Of a DNA stretch of 64,000 nt, positions 1 through 8,461 are shown piece after piece; the stretch's first letter is position 1; every line of letters starts with the position of its first letter. The notes under the pieces are model-generated. The model made no database searches, was not told the DNA's origin, and saw nothing but the letters and a program-made list of their open reading frames with translations. A program made the position numbers and the translations under genes. This stretch comes from Thiobacillus sp. SCUT-2 (GTDB lineage Bacteria > Pseudomonadota > Gammaproteobacteria > Burkholderiales > Thiobacillaceae): contig NZ_CP141769.1 of assembly GCF_035621355.1 (NCBI RefSeq), positions 744,001 through 808,000 on the forward strand, written 5' to 3'.

Positions 1-1353
1 GGGGATCGCGGTGAAGTGCGCCACGCCCAGCATGCCCATGTTGGAGATCGTGAAGGTCGGGTTGGCGTACTCGGCCGGCGCGAGCTTGCGCACGCGTGCA
101 CGCTCGACGAGGCCGGTCCAGTCGCCCTGCAGCGCTTCCAGCGAGCGCTTTTCGATGCCATGCAGGATAGGCACCACCAGCCCGCCATCGTTCGACATCA
201 CGGCGACGCCGAAGTCGTGGTTCGTGCGCTCGACCAGCTTGTCGACCGGCTGGTAGGCCCAGTTCATGCGCGGGAATTTCGCCATCGCGACCGAACAGGC
301 CTTGGCGATCGCCACCGTCACCGAGACCTTCTTGGCCTTGGCGGCGGCAGTGAGCTTGGCGGTGTCGATGTTCACCGTGACGTTGAAGGTCGGCAGCGTG
401 AGCGAGGCGGTCATCGCGTGGCTGACGGCCTTTTCCATCGAGGTCATGGCGCGGCCCTGACCGGGCACGTCGACCTGCGGCAGCGAGTGCGCGACTTCGG
501 CCATCGACGGGCGCGCGCGCGCCACGTCGGCGGCGACGATCACACCCGACGGCCCGCTGCCGGCGAGACCGGCGAGGTTGACGCCAAGCTGCGCGGCGAC
601 CTTGCGGGCGTAGGGCGAAGCCGGGCGGCCCGGCACGCGCGCCACCGGCGGCTGGCTGCCGCCGATGGCGACCGGCGCCGGCGCGGCCTTGGGCACGGGA
701 ATGGTGGGCTGTTTGTCGGCGGGGTGCGGCGCGACCTTGTGGGTGTCCTTGACCTTGTGCTCGGCGGAGATCGTCACGCCGGTGTCGTTCGCTTTCGACG
801 CGTCGTCGACGATGAAGGCCATCGGGTGGCCGACCTCGACCACGCTGCCGACGTCGGCGATCGGGCCGGAGAGGAAGCCTTCCTGGAACACCTCGACGTC
901 CATGATGGCCTTGTCGGTCTCGACCGTGGCGACGATGTCGCCGCGGCGGATGCTGTCGCCGGGCTGCTTCTCCCAGGTCACGACGACGCCTTCGGTCATG
1001 GTGTCCGACAGTTGCGGCATCACGATCGGCGTGCCGGCGTGATGCGGGATCATCTCGGTCTGCGCCTTCTCGGCGACCACCTCGCCGGCTGCGATCGCGA
1101 CGTCGCCCGGGGTATCGGAGATGTAGCCGAGCGCACCGCCGACCGGGATCGTCGCGCCGACGTCGGCGATCGGGCCCGCCAGATAGCCGGCCTTGAACAC
1201 CTCGACGTCCATGATGGCCTTGTCGGTCTCGACCGTGGCGACGATGTCGCCGCGCTCGACCTTGTCGCCCGGCTGCTTCTCCCAGGTGACGACGACGCCC
1301 TCGGTCATGGTGTCCGAGAGCTGGGGCATCGTGATGGCGTAATGTTGGGACAT
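1..1353 (-). CDS. pdhC: Pyruvate dehydrogenase E2 (dihydrolipoamide acetyltransferase), C-terminus cut by window edge
   Basis: The protein transfers the acetyl group from E1-bound TPP to CoA by way of swinging lipoyl arms. Reading from the ATG at 1353, two lipoyl domains are seen in tandem, each with the ETDKAIMDVEVF lipoylation motif (lysines near residues 45 and 148). A peripheral subunit-binding segment (SPYARKVAAQLGVNL) and the start of the catalytic acetyltransferase domain follow; the catalytic HxxxD end lies outside the window. The two lipoyl domains are almost identical even at DNA level (about 891-1040 versus 1201-1350), which suggests a recent internal duplication or gene conversion. 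It is the last of three genes read pdhA-pdhB-pdhC. It could be called AceF or a branched-chain E2; the E1 neighbours favour pyruvate. Confidence 0.93.
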   Translation of the reverse strand, partial: MSQHYAITMPQLSDTMTEGVVVTWEKQPGDKVERGDIVATVETDKAIMDVEVFKAGYLAGPIADVGATIPVGGALGYISDTPGDVAIAAGEVVAEKAQTEMIPHHAGTPIVMPQLSDTMTEGVVVTWEKQPGDSIRRGDIVATVETDKAIMDVEVFQEGFLSGPIADVGSVVEVGHPMAFIVDDASKANDTGVTISAEHKVKDTHKVAPHPADKQPTIPVPKAAPAPVAIGGSQPPVARVPGRPASPYARKVAAQLGVNLAGLAGSGPSGVIVAADVARARPSMAEVAHSLPQVDVPGQGRAMTSMEKAVSHAMTASLTLPTFNVTVNIDTAKLTAAAKAKKVSVTVAIAKACSVAMAKFPRMNWAYQPVDKLVERTNHDFGVAVMSNDGGLVVPILHGIEKRSLEALQGDWTGLVERARVRKLAPAEYANPTFTISNMGMLGVAHFTAIP

Positions 1354-1378
1354 GCTTGGATCCTAAATTCTTTGCTTA

Positions 1379-1452
1379 TCCGCGAAGGACGCGAAGGAAC
1401 GCGAAGTCATTCTCTTCGGGTTTCCTTCGCGCCTCTTCGCGTCCTTCGCGGA
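1379..1452. repeat. Palindromic dispersed repeat (TCCGCGAAGGACGCGAAG family)
   Basis: Two 28-nt arms (1379-1406 and 1425-1452) match as an inverted repeat at 25 of 28 positions around an 18-nt loop. The arms are built from iterated GCGAAGGAC-like units. The element fills the gap between pdhB and pdhC and would fold into a strong hairpin in the pdh mRNA. Such REP-like hairpins often set transcript stability or partial termination; that role is inferred here. Confidence 0.75.
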
Positions 1453-1465
1453 CCAAAAAAGGTTT

Positions 1466-2449
1466 TTACGCCTTGCCGAACATCTTCAGCACGGCCTTCA
1501 CCACGTCCTCGTGATCGGGGATCGTCGCCTTTTCCAGCGTGTGGTTGTAGGGCTGCGGCACCAGGGCGGAGTGCACGCGCACCGGCGCGGCATCGAGCTC
1601 GAAGAAGCATTCCTCGTTGATGATCGCGATCACCTCGGAGCCGACGCCGACCGGGGCTTCGTCTTCCTCGGCGATGACGGCGCGGTGGGTCTTGCTGACC
1701 GACGCCTTGATGCCGGCGCGGTCGAGCGGGGCCAGCGAGTAGAGGTCGACGACCTCGGCCGAGATGCCGTACTGCTTGTCGAGGATCTCGGCGGCCTTGA
1801 GACACCAGTGCACCGAGATGTTGTAGCCGAACAGCGTGACGTCGGTGCCGGCGCGCGCGACTTCCGAGCCTTCCAGCGGATGGAAGTATTCGCCGTCCGG
1901 GACCTCGCCCTTCATGTTGTACATCAGCTCGTGCTCGTTGATGAACACGGGGTCGTCGCAGCGGATCGCCGACTTCAAGAGGCCGTAGGCCTGCTTCGGG
2001 TTCGACGGGGTGACCACGCGCAGGCCGGCGATGCCCATGAACACCTTCTCCATGCGCGCCGAGTGCTGGGCGCCGAGCTGGTGAGCGGCGCCGCCGGCGG
2101 AGCGGAACACGCACGGCGCGGCGAGCTGGCCACCCGACATGTAGCGCACCTTGGCGGCCGAGTTGAACATCTGGTCCATCGCCAGCCAGGCGAAGTTGAC
2201 CGACATGATCTCGACGATCGGGCGCACGCCGAGGAAGGAGGCGCCGACCGCCAAGCCGGTGAAGCCGTTCTCGGAGATCGGGGTGTCCATCACGCGCAGC
2301 GGGCCGTATTTCTCGTACAGGCCCTTGGTCGCCTTGTAGGTGCCACCGGCGACGCCGATGTCCTCGCCCATGCAGATGACGAGCGGATCGCGTGCCATTT
2401 CTTCGTCGTGGGCGCGCTGGATCGCTTCCCAGTACATGATGTTTGCCAT
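1466..2449 (-). CDS. pdhB: Pyruvate dehydrogenase E1 component, beta subunit
   Basis: A 327-residue transketolase-like beta subunit that forms the alpha2-beta2 E1 decarboxylase with PdhA. The start MANIMYWEAIQRAHDEEM, the GEDIG block near residue 29, the DTPISENGFTGLAVGA block and the FRSAGGAAHQLGAQHS block are hallmarks of the E1-beta family. The C-terminal transketolase domain contains the PLD block (SLAPLDRAGI). The length is normal for the family. It lies between pdhA and the E2 gene in one transcription unit, with a dispersed repeat on each side. A branched-chain oxoacid E1-beta is the alternative; sequence alone does not fully separate them. Confidence 0.93.
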   Translation of the reverse strand: MANIMYWEAIQRAHDEEMARDPLVICMGEDIGVAGGTYKATKGLYEKYGPLRVMDTPISENGFTGLAVGASFLGVRPIVEIMSVNFAWLAMDQMFNSAAKVRYMSGGQLAAPCVFRSAGGAAHQLGAQHSARMEKVFMGIAGLRVVTPSNPKQAYGLLKSAIRCDDPVFINEHELMYNMKGEVPDGEYFHPLEGSEVARAGTDVTLFGYNISVHWCLKAAEILDKQYGISAEVVDLYSLAPLDRAGIKASVSKTHRAVIAEEDEAPVGVGSEVIAIINEECFFELDAAPVRVHSALVPQPYNHTLEKATIPDHEDVVKAVLKMFGKA

Positions 2450-2492
2450 GCTGTATTCCTTAGATTGCAGCGTCGCGGAGCGACGGCGTCGT

Positions 2493-2533
2493 CCCCCTCG
2501 CCCGCGGGCGGGAGAGGGATGGGGAGAGGGTGA
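2493..2533. repeat. Dispersed GC-rich repeat (CCCTCTCCC...GGGAGAGGG family)
   Basis: A short palindromic block, CCCTCGCCCGCGGGCGGGAG, followed by GGGATGGGGAGAGGG, sits between pdhB and pdhA. A related block occurs inside the 5' end of truB at 42721-42752. This kind of repeat is scattered through many proteobacterial genomes. No gene is encoded here. Confidence 0.65.
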
Positions 2534-2551
2534 TGGTCATGGCGATGACCA

Positions 2552-3553
2552 TCAGGCAGCCTTGCCCGTGAGCCACGGGAGCTGGGATTCGCGGTCGGCG
2601 AAAACGTACTTTTCGAGATCCTCGACGCGGGGTTCGGGCGATTCCTCGGCGAACTTGATCACTTCGTTCTCGATGTAGGCGTCGGTTTCCTTTTCCAGCG
2701 CTTCGAAGTCCGCCATCGTCATCGCGCCCTCCTTGATCAGGCGGTCGCGCACGATGAAAATGGGGTCGCGCTGCTTCCACAGTTCCTCTTCCTCGCGGGT
2801 GCGGTAGCCGCGCGAGTCGGACATCGAATGGCCCCGATAGCGATAGGTCATCAGCTCGAGGAAGAAGGGGCCGTTGCCGGCGCGCACGTGGTCGACCGCC
2901 TTGCGGGCGTGCTCGTAGACCACCTCGATGTCCTGGCCGTCGCATTCGTCGGCCGGGATGTTGTAGGCGGCGACGCGCTTGTGCTGGTGGATCACGGCGG
3001 TCGAACGCTCGATCGAGGTGCCGATGCCGTAGAGGTTGTTTTCGCAGACGAACAGCACCGGCAGCTTCCACAGCGCGGCCATGTTCATGGTCTCGTGGAA
3101 GGTGCCCTGGTTGTTGGCGGCGTCGCCGAGGAAGCAGATCGCGATCTCGTCGCCGCCCTTCATCTGGATCGCCTTGGCGATGCCGGCGGCGAGCGGGAAG
3201 GGGCCGCCGACCAGCGCGTAGCCGCCCATGAAGCGCTTGGCCGCGTCGAAGATGTGCATCGAGCCGCCGCGGCCCTTGGAGGAACCGGTCTCCTTGCCGT
3301 AGAGCTCGGCCATCACTTCCTTCGGGTCCGCGCCGCACTTGATCGCGTGCACGTGGTCGCGGTAGCCGGTGATCACGTAGTCGTGGCCGGGACGCGCGGC
3401 TTCCATCACGCCGTTGCAGCAGGCTTCCTGGCCGGGATAGAGGTGGAGGAAGCCGCCGATCTTGCGCTCGATGTAGGCCTGGTAGCAGCGCTCCTCAAAA
3501 CGGCGGTGCAGCACCATTTCGCGCAGCACACGTTTCTTGTCTTCAATCTTCAT
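2552..3553 (-). CDS. pdhA: Pyruvate dehydrogenase E1 component, alpha subunit
   Basis: A 333-residue TPP-dependent alpha subunit. The TPP/Mg2+ fold is marked by GDGA-like GDAANNQGTFHETMNMA and by the downstream ENN (FVCENNLYGIGT). The phosphorylation-loop-like segment YRYRGHSMSDSRGYRTREE is typical of E1-alpha, and H-rich GGSMHIF fits the family. The ATG at 3553 has AAGGGTAA upstream as ribosome-binding sequence. It is the first gene of pdhA-pdhB-pdhC, with a good promoter at 3610-3638. This two-subunit E1 contrasts with the homodimeric AceE more usual in betaproteobacteria. Confidence 0.93.
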   Translation of the reverse strand: MKIEDKKRVLREMVLHRRFEERCYQAYIERKIGGFLHLYPGQEACCNGVMEAARPGHDYVITGYRDHVHAIKCGADPKEVMAELYGKETGSSKGRGGSMHIFDAAKRFMGGYALVGGPFPLAAGIAKAIQMKGGDEIAICFLGDAANNQGTFHETMNMAALWKLPVLFVCENNLYGIGTSIERSTAVIHQHKRVAAYNIPADECDGQDIEVVYEHARKAVDHVRAGNGPFFLELMTYRYRGHSMSDSRGYRTREEEELWKQRDPIFIVRDRLIKEGAMTMADFEALEKETDAYIENEVIKFAEESPEPRVEDLEKYVFADRESQLPWLTGKAA

Positions 3554-3609
3554 TCGGTTACCCTTGTTGGATGGGGCGGAAAACGCGCTGGAAAAAAATC
3601 AAACGCGCG

Positions 3610-3638
3610 ATTATCCGGCAAACCCTGCCGCCCATCAA
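3610..3638 (-). promoter_or_regulatory. Sigma-70-type promoter of the pdh operon
   Basis: Read on the minus strand, TTGATG at 3638-3633 and GATAAT at 3615-3610 are separated by exactly 17 nt. The start site would fall around 3603, giving a leader of about 50 nt before pdhA. Both hexamers are near consensus, so this is a well-supported prediction. Confidence 0.7.
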
Positions 3639-3664
3639 GAAAACGCCTCGTTGAAAGACTCGAC

Positions 3665-5122
3665 ATGTTGCCAAAACTGACTGAAAACAAACAGGAAATC
3701 ACTGCAAGAACGCTGGAAGCCGCAGGCCATGCGCTGGTCCTGCTGCCGCATTCGAAAACCCTGCCCGACGTGCCGGGCGGCGAGATGCTGAAGGCCGTCA
3801 TGAAGCGGCGCGAACTCAAGGTCGACGCGCTCGCCAAGGCGCCCGTCGCGGTGCAGCTTGCCGGCGGCACGCTGGCGGTGTTCGCGATGCTGAAGGCCGG
3901 CGCCCCCACGTTCGAGATACACGAGCAGGTGCGCAAGGCCATCGCACTGCTGATGGCCGAGCATCCGAAATCTCTGGTGCTGGCGGTGCTCGGCGAGTCG
4001 GACTTCCGAGCACGCGCCGCCGAAGCGGCGGTGTATGTCGCGCTGGTCAACGCGGTGCCGCTGCCCTCGCGCAAGTCCAAGCCCGATCCGGTACTGAAAG
4101 GCATCCAGCTTCATGGCCACAAATCGGCCGACGGCTTCGCGCGCATGCAGGCGCTCGCCGAAGGCAACCTGCTGACGCGCAGCCTCACCGTGCAGGGCCC
4201 GGACGAACTCACGCCCGGCGTCTACCGCAAGCGCATCAAGGCGCTCGCCAGGCAATACGGCTGGAGCGTCGAGGAGTATCCCTTCGACAAGCTGAAGAAG
4301 ATGGGAGCGGGCGCCTTCTGCGCGGTGGCGCAGGGCTCGCCGGCGAAGGATGCGGCGGTCGTGCGCGTCAGCTACAAGGGCCCCAAGGCCAAGTCGAAGC
4401 CGGTGGCCTTCGTCGGCAAGGGCATCTGCTTCGACACGGGCGGCCACAACCTCAAGCCCGCCAAGTACATGCAGGGCATGCACGAGGACATGAACGGCTC
4501 GGCGGTGGTGCTCGGCATCCTCGCCGCGGCGTCGCGGATGAAGCTGCCGGTCGCGCTCGACGGCTGGGTCGCGCTCGCCGAGAACCACATCAGCCCCGCG
4601 GCCTACCGGCAGAACGAGGTGGTGACGGCGCTCAACGGGACGACGATCGAGATCGTCCACACCGATGCCGAGGGCCGCATGGTGCTGGCCGACACGCTGA
4701 CGCTGGCCGCGAAGGCCAAGCCCGGCCTCATCGCCGACTTCGCCACGCTGACCGGCTCGATGCACTACGCGCTCGGCAGCCGGATGTCCGGGCTGTTCGC
4801 CTCCTCCAGCGCGCTGGCGCACCAGGCCTCGCGCGCCGCCACCGCGAGCGGCGAGCGCATCGTCGTCTTCCCCTATCCCGACGACTACGACGCGAGCCTC
4901 GATTCGACCGTGGCCGACGTCAAGCAGTGCAGCATGGAAGGCGAGGCCGACCACATCCTCGCGACGCGCTTCCTCTCGCGCTTCGTCGGCGACACGCCCT
5001 GGCTGCACATGGACCTGTCGGGCCACAGCTGCAAGGGCGGGCTCGGCGCGGTGATGAGCGATGCGAACGGCTTCGGCGTGGCGTGGGGGATCGCGCTGCT
5101 GGATCAACTGAAGCCGGCCTGA
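3665..5122 (+). CDS. Leucyl aminopeptidase family (M17) metallopeptidase
   Basis: A 485-residue cytosolic exopeptidase of family M17 that removes N-terminal residues using two metal ions. The C-terminal catalytic domain has FDTGGHNLKP (metal/catalytic lysine region), the DMNGSAVVLG block and the family signature HTDAEGRMVLAD, where classical enzymes have NTDAEGR. The N-terminal domain is less conserved. I chose the ATG at 3665; the open frame extends far upstream over pdhA but that part is antisense. It is divergent from the pdh operon. A pepA label is avoided because the Asn-to-His change and the divergent N-terminus suggest a side branch of the family. Confidence 0.88.
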   Translation: MLPKLTENKQEITARTLEAAGHALVLLPHSKTLPDVPGGEMLKAVMKRRELKVDALAKAPVAVQLAGGTLAVFAMLKAGAPTFEIHEQVRKAIALLMAEHPKSLVLAVLGESDFRARAAEAAVYVALVNAVPLPSRKSKPDPVLKGIQLHGHKSADGFARMQALAEGNLLTRSLTVQGPDELTPGVYRKRIKALARQYGWSVEEYPFDKLKKMGAGAFCAVAQGSPAKDAAVVRVSYKGPKAKSKPVAFVGKGICFDTGGHNLKPAKYMQGMHEDMNGSAVVLGILAAASRMKLPVALDGWVALAENHISPAAYRQNEVVTALNGTTIEIVHTDAEGRMVLADTLTLAAKAKPGLIADFATLTGSMHYALGSRMSGLFASSSALAHQASRAATASGERIVVFPYPDDYDASLDSTVADVKQCSMEGEADHILATRFLSRFVGDTPWLHMDLSGHSCKGGLGAVMSDANGFGVAWGIALLDQLKPA

Positions 5123-5260
5123 TGCGTCGCGCCGTCGGGATCGCCCGCAGTCTGGAAAGACGCCGGAGGTGAGAGGAGGACCCGGCGCCCCCTGAGGATG
5201 CCGGGCCCGACCGGCAGCCGTCGCGCGGCCGGGCCGCGCAGGCGCCTGGAAGCGGGCGTA

Positions 5261-5584
5261 TCAGTCGTCGTCGCGACCGTGGCGCCCCTTGTGATGGCCG
5301 CGGTGCAGACCGTTGTCGTGATGGCCGCGACCCTCCTCGTAGACGACTTCCCGTTCGACGACGGAGCGCTTGGAATCCTTGGATCCAACCGCGGCTCCCG
5401 TGGCGCCGCCGATCGCGCCGCCGATGATCGCACCGTCGCGGCCGCCGATCGCCGAACCGACCGCCGCGCCGGCACCACCGCCGATCGCGCCGCCCAGAAC
5501 GGCTCCCCCGTCGATGCCGCCCGCGAAAGCGGGGGTCGCGCAGGTTGCCAGGGCCAGAATGACGAGAGTGTGCTTGCGTACCAT
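5261..5584 (-). CDS. Small exported glycine-zipper protein
   Basis: A 107-residue protein with an N-terminal signal peptide (MVRKHTLVILALATCATPAFA). It then has repeated GxxxG zippers (GGAVLGGAIGGGAGAAVG and GGAIGGATGAAVG) and a charged, His/Arg-rich tail ending GRHGRDDD. Glycine-zipper segments of this kind insert into or span the outer membrane, often in SlyB-like or OmpA-associated small proteins. The ATG at 5584 has AAAGGA upstream. No lipobox is seen. Its exact function is not known. Confidence 0.75.
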   Translation of the reverse strand: MVRKHTLVILALATCATPAFAGGIDGGAVLGGAIGGGAGAAVGSAIGGRDGAIIGGAIGGATGAAVGSKDSKRSVVEREVVYEEGRGHHDNGLHRGHHKGRHGRDDD

Positions 5585-5838
5585 GTTGATCCTTTCCCGT
5601 GAAAAAAAGCGAGCGACCCATGCGGGGCAGGCAGCGTGCCGGCGGGGCAAGCGCTTGAGCTGCGACATAAGCGTGCGGGGCGCCCGGAACAAATGTGCTG
5701 TATCCCGGCGGAAACCGACGAGAGACGACATATTACCGCGACGCAATGCACGTGCGGGGCGCTACGCCGGTGTGCGCGCATGAAGGCGGAACGTCTGTCG
5801 TCGGGCACGCTTTGGCGGAACCCTGGTTGCGAAGGAAA

Positions 5839-6519
5839 ATGGCGGCCATGACGGCCGCCCCCACCGATACCCTCGCGCCTCACGCGATCGACGTTCGCTA
5901 CCTCGACGAGGCGCTGCTCGTGCTCGACAAGCCCGCCGGCCTGCTCTCCGTGCCGGGACGCGGGGCCGACAAGCAGGACTGTCTTGCCGCGCGCGTCCAG
6001 GCACGCTACCCCGACGCGCTCGTCGTGCATCGGCTCGACATGGATACCTCCGGCCTGATGCTGATGGCGCGCGGCACGGCGGCGCAGCGCGCGCTGTCGA
6101 AGGCCTTTGCCGCGCGGGCGGTGAGCAAGCGCTACATCGCCGTCGTGGCGGGCACGCTCTCCCCGCCGCAGGATGAATGGGGCACGATCGACCTGCCGCT
6201 CATCTGCGACTGGTCCAACCGGCCGCGCCAGGTCGTCGATTTCGCCAACGGGAAGCCCAGCCTCACCCGCTGGCGCGTGCTGGCGCATGACGAAGCCGGC
6301 GTTTCCACGCGCGTCGAACTGGAGCCGGTGACCGGGCGTTCGCATCAACTGCGCGTGCATCTCGCGGCCCTTGGCCATCCGATACTCGGTGATCCCCTCT
6401 ACGCGCCGCCTCAGGCATGCGCCCAGGCGGGCCGTCTGCTGCTGCATGCGTGGCATCTGCGCATCCCCCATCCGCTCGGCGGGCGTGAGCTCGCATTCGA
6501 GCGGCCCGCACCGTTCTGA
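5839..6519 (+). CDS. rluA: RluA-family pseudouridine synthase
   Basis: The enzyme isomerises uridine to pseudouridine in rRNA or tRNA. The catalytic motif [12 protein letters not shown], with its active-site Asp, is present, as are [14 protein letters not shown] near the N-terminus and the later [20 protein letters not shown] block. At 226 residues it has no S4 domain, matching the short RluA subfamily (23S rRNA U746 / tRNA U32 in E. coli) better than RluC or RluD. The ATG at 5839 has GAAGGA just upstream. The target site in this organism is inferred. Confidence 0.85.
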   Translation: MAAMTAAPTDTLAPHAIDVRYLDEALLVLDKPAGLLSVPGRGADKQDCLAARVQARYPDALVVHRLDMDTSGLMLMARGTAAQRALSKAFAARAVSKRYIAVVAGTLSPPQDEWGTIDLPLICDWSNRPRQVVDFANGKPSLTRWRVLAHDEAGVSTRVELEPVTGRSHQLRVHLAALGHPILGDPLYAPPQACAQAGRLLLHAWHLRIPHPLGGRELAFERPAPF

Positions 6520-6776
6520 TTCGTAGCGGCCGCCTCGCCCGGCCGGCCCATCCGGTGCCGCGTGCCACACCAGCGGCGCCGGCCATCGCGCGGTCACGCG
6601 CATGTCATATTGCGCTGCGACACTGCCGTCGTTGGAAGGTCGGAGCGTCGGACGCGCGCCGCTGCGCGAGGCGTCCGCTTCGGCCCGCCGTCGTGGCACG
6701 GCGTCCGCTCCTCGCTGCACCGGGGTCTCGGGCCGGCGCAGCCATCCGAATGATCAGGCCGAAGAGGGAGACGAAC

Positions 6777-8438
6777 GTGGCAATCGCAGAAATGAAAATT
6801 GGCACCCGGATGGGACTGGCGGGTGGCCTGATCCTGGGTTTGATGCTGCTGGTGGCGATCATGGGGCTCACGCGCATGGCGCAGACCCATGGCTACCTGG
6901 AAACGTTCGCGCACGAGCGCATGGTCAAGCTGCGGCTGATCGGCGACATGCGCAACGCCCTTCAGACCGAGGCCGTCGCGATGCGCAACCTGGTGCTTCT
7001 GACCGACGACGCGGCGATGGAGGCCGAGGTGAAGCGGATCCGCCAGCAGCGGCAGGCTTACGTCGAGACGAGCCGGAAGCTTGCCGGCATGCTGAGGAAT
7101 CCGTCTGAAAAGGCGCTCCTTGCCAGGCTGACCGAGGCGCGTGCGCGGACGGAACCGCTGCTCGACAAGGCGATGCAATTCGCGCTCGGCAATCCGATCG
7201 AGGCGACCAGGGTTCTGGTGCAGGAAGTACAGCCGGCGCAGCAGCAGGGGCTGCAGGCGCTCGAAGGCCTGACGGCCTTCCAGGAAAGCGAAACCGCAAA
7301 GGCTGTCGAGGCGGCGGGCGCGGCCTATGCCGACGCACGCATGCTGATGCTTGCGATGACGGCGATCGCCCTGCTTCTCGGGGCCCTCGTCGCCTGGCGC
7401 ATCGCCCATTCCGTCACGAACGGGATCAGGCGGGCCGTGAGCGTTGCGCAAGCCGTCGCGGCCGGCGACCTGACGGGAGACATCGAAATCGCTTCCCGCG
7501 ACGAATTCGGCCAGCTGATGACGGCCTTGCGCGAGATGAACACCGCCCTCGTCGGCATCGTCGGCCAGGTGCGGACCGGCACCGACACCATTGCCGTGGC
7601 CTCGCGCGAGATCGCCTCCGGCAACGCCGACCTGTCGAGCCGCACCGAATCGCAGGCCTCCAGCCTCGAGGAGACCGCCTCCTCGATGGAGGAGCTGACC
7701 AGCACCGTCAAGCAGAACGCCGAGAACGCGCGGCAGGCGAACCAGCTGGTGGTCTCCACCGCCGACGTCGCGGCCAAGGGCGGCGCCGTCGTCGGCCAGG
7801 TCGTCGACACCATGGCCTCGATCAAGGACAGCTCGCGCAAGATCGCCGACATCATCGGCGTCATCGACGGCATCGCCTTCCAGACCAACATCCTCGCGCT
7901 CAACGCCGCGGTCGAGGCCGCGCGCGCCGGCGAGCAGGGGCGCGGCTTCGCCGTCGTCGCCAGCGAGGTGCGCAGCCTCGCGCAGCGCAGCGCGAGTGCG
8001 GCCAAGGAGATCAAGACCCTGATCGAGGACTCCGTCGGCAAGGTCGACGCCGGCAGCGAACTCGTCGACGAAGCCGGCAAGACCATGGACGAGATCGTCA
8101 CCTCGGTGAAGCGGGTGACCGACATCATGAGCGAGATTGCGGCGGCGAGCCAGGAGCAGAGCGCCGGGATCGAGCAGGTCAACCAGGCGGTGGGCCAGAT
8201 GGACGAGATGACGCAGCAGAACGCTGCGCTGGTCGAGGAGGCGGCGGCTGCGGCCGAGAGCCTGCAGGACCAGGCGGCCAAGCTGGCCGAGGCGGTCAGC
8301 GTGTTCAGGCTCGGGCCGCCAGCCATCCCGGTTCCGGCCGCTGGGCCAGTGGCGACGCCGGCACCGCCGGCGGGGGCACGCCGGCGGCCGGCGCTGATCG
8401 TCATGCCGGCGCCGAAACCGATTGCTGCCGCGAGCTAG
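6777..8438 (+). CDS. Methyl-accepting chemotaxis protein
   Basis: A 553-residue transmembrane chemoreceptor. The order is a TM helix near residues 15-35, a four-helix-type periplasmic ligand domain, a second TM helix near 190-210, a HAMP domain and a long coiled-coil signalling domain. The highly conserved tip is visible as [20 protein letters not shown] followed by [17 protein letters not shown]. It should control a CheA/CheW kinase, but no che genes are in the window. I chose the GTG at 6777 because GAGGGAG lies just upstream; an ATG 15 nt later is also possible. The C-terminal tail is Ala/Pro-rich and lacks a CheR-docking pentapeptide. Confidence 0.92.
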   Translation: MAIAEMKIGTRMGLAGGLILGLMLLVAIMGLTRMAQTHGYLETFAHERMVKLRLIGDMRNALQTEAVAMRNLVLLTDDAAMEAEVKRIRQQRQAYVETSRKLAGMLRNPSEKALLARLTEARARTEPLLDKAMQFALGNPIEATRVLVQEVQPAQQQGLQALEGLTAFQESETAKAVEAAGAAYADARMLMLAMTAIALLLGALVAWRIAHSVTNGIRRAVSVAQAVAAGDLTGDIEIASRDEFGQLMTALREMNTALVGIVGQVRTGTDTIAVASREIASGNADLSSRTESQASSLEETASSMEELTSTVKQNAENARQANQLVVSTADVAAKGGAVVGQVVDTMASIKDSSRKIADIIGVIDGIAFQTNILALNAAVEAARAGEQGRGFAVVASEVRSLAQRSASAAKEIKTLIEDSVGKVDAGSELVDEAGKTMDEIVTSVKRVTDIMSEIAAASQEQSAGIEQVNQAVGQMDEMTQQNAALVEEAAAAAESLQDQAAKLAEAVSVFRLGPPAIPVPAAGPVATPAPPAGARRRPALIVMPAPKPIAAAS

Positions 8439-8461
8439 GGGGCTGGCACCTTGAAAGCCCT

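Noticed and set aside
891-1350. Assembly duplication in the E2 gene
   Set aside because: The two lipoyl copies differ at several codons and are in frame with a linker, as in natural multi-lipoyl E2 proteins.
2828-3664. Upstream extension of the M17 aminopeptidase
   Set aside because: This part of the frame is antisense to pdhA and only GC-rich codon bias keeps it open; the ATG at 3665 starts the family-like sequence.
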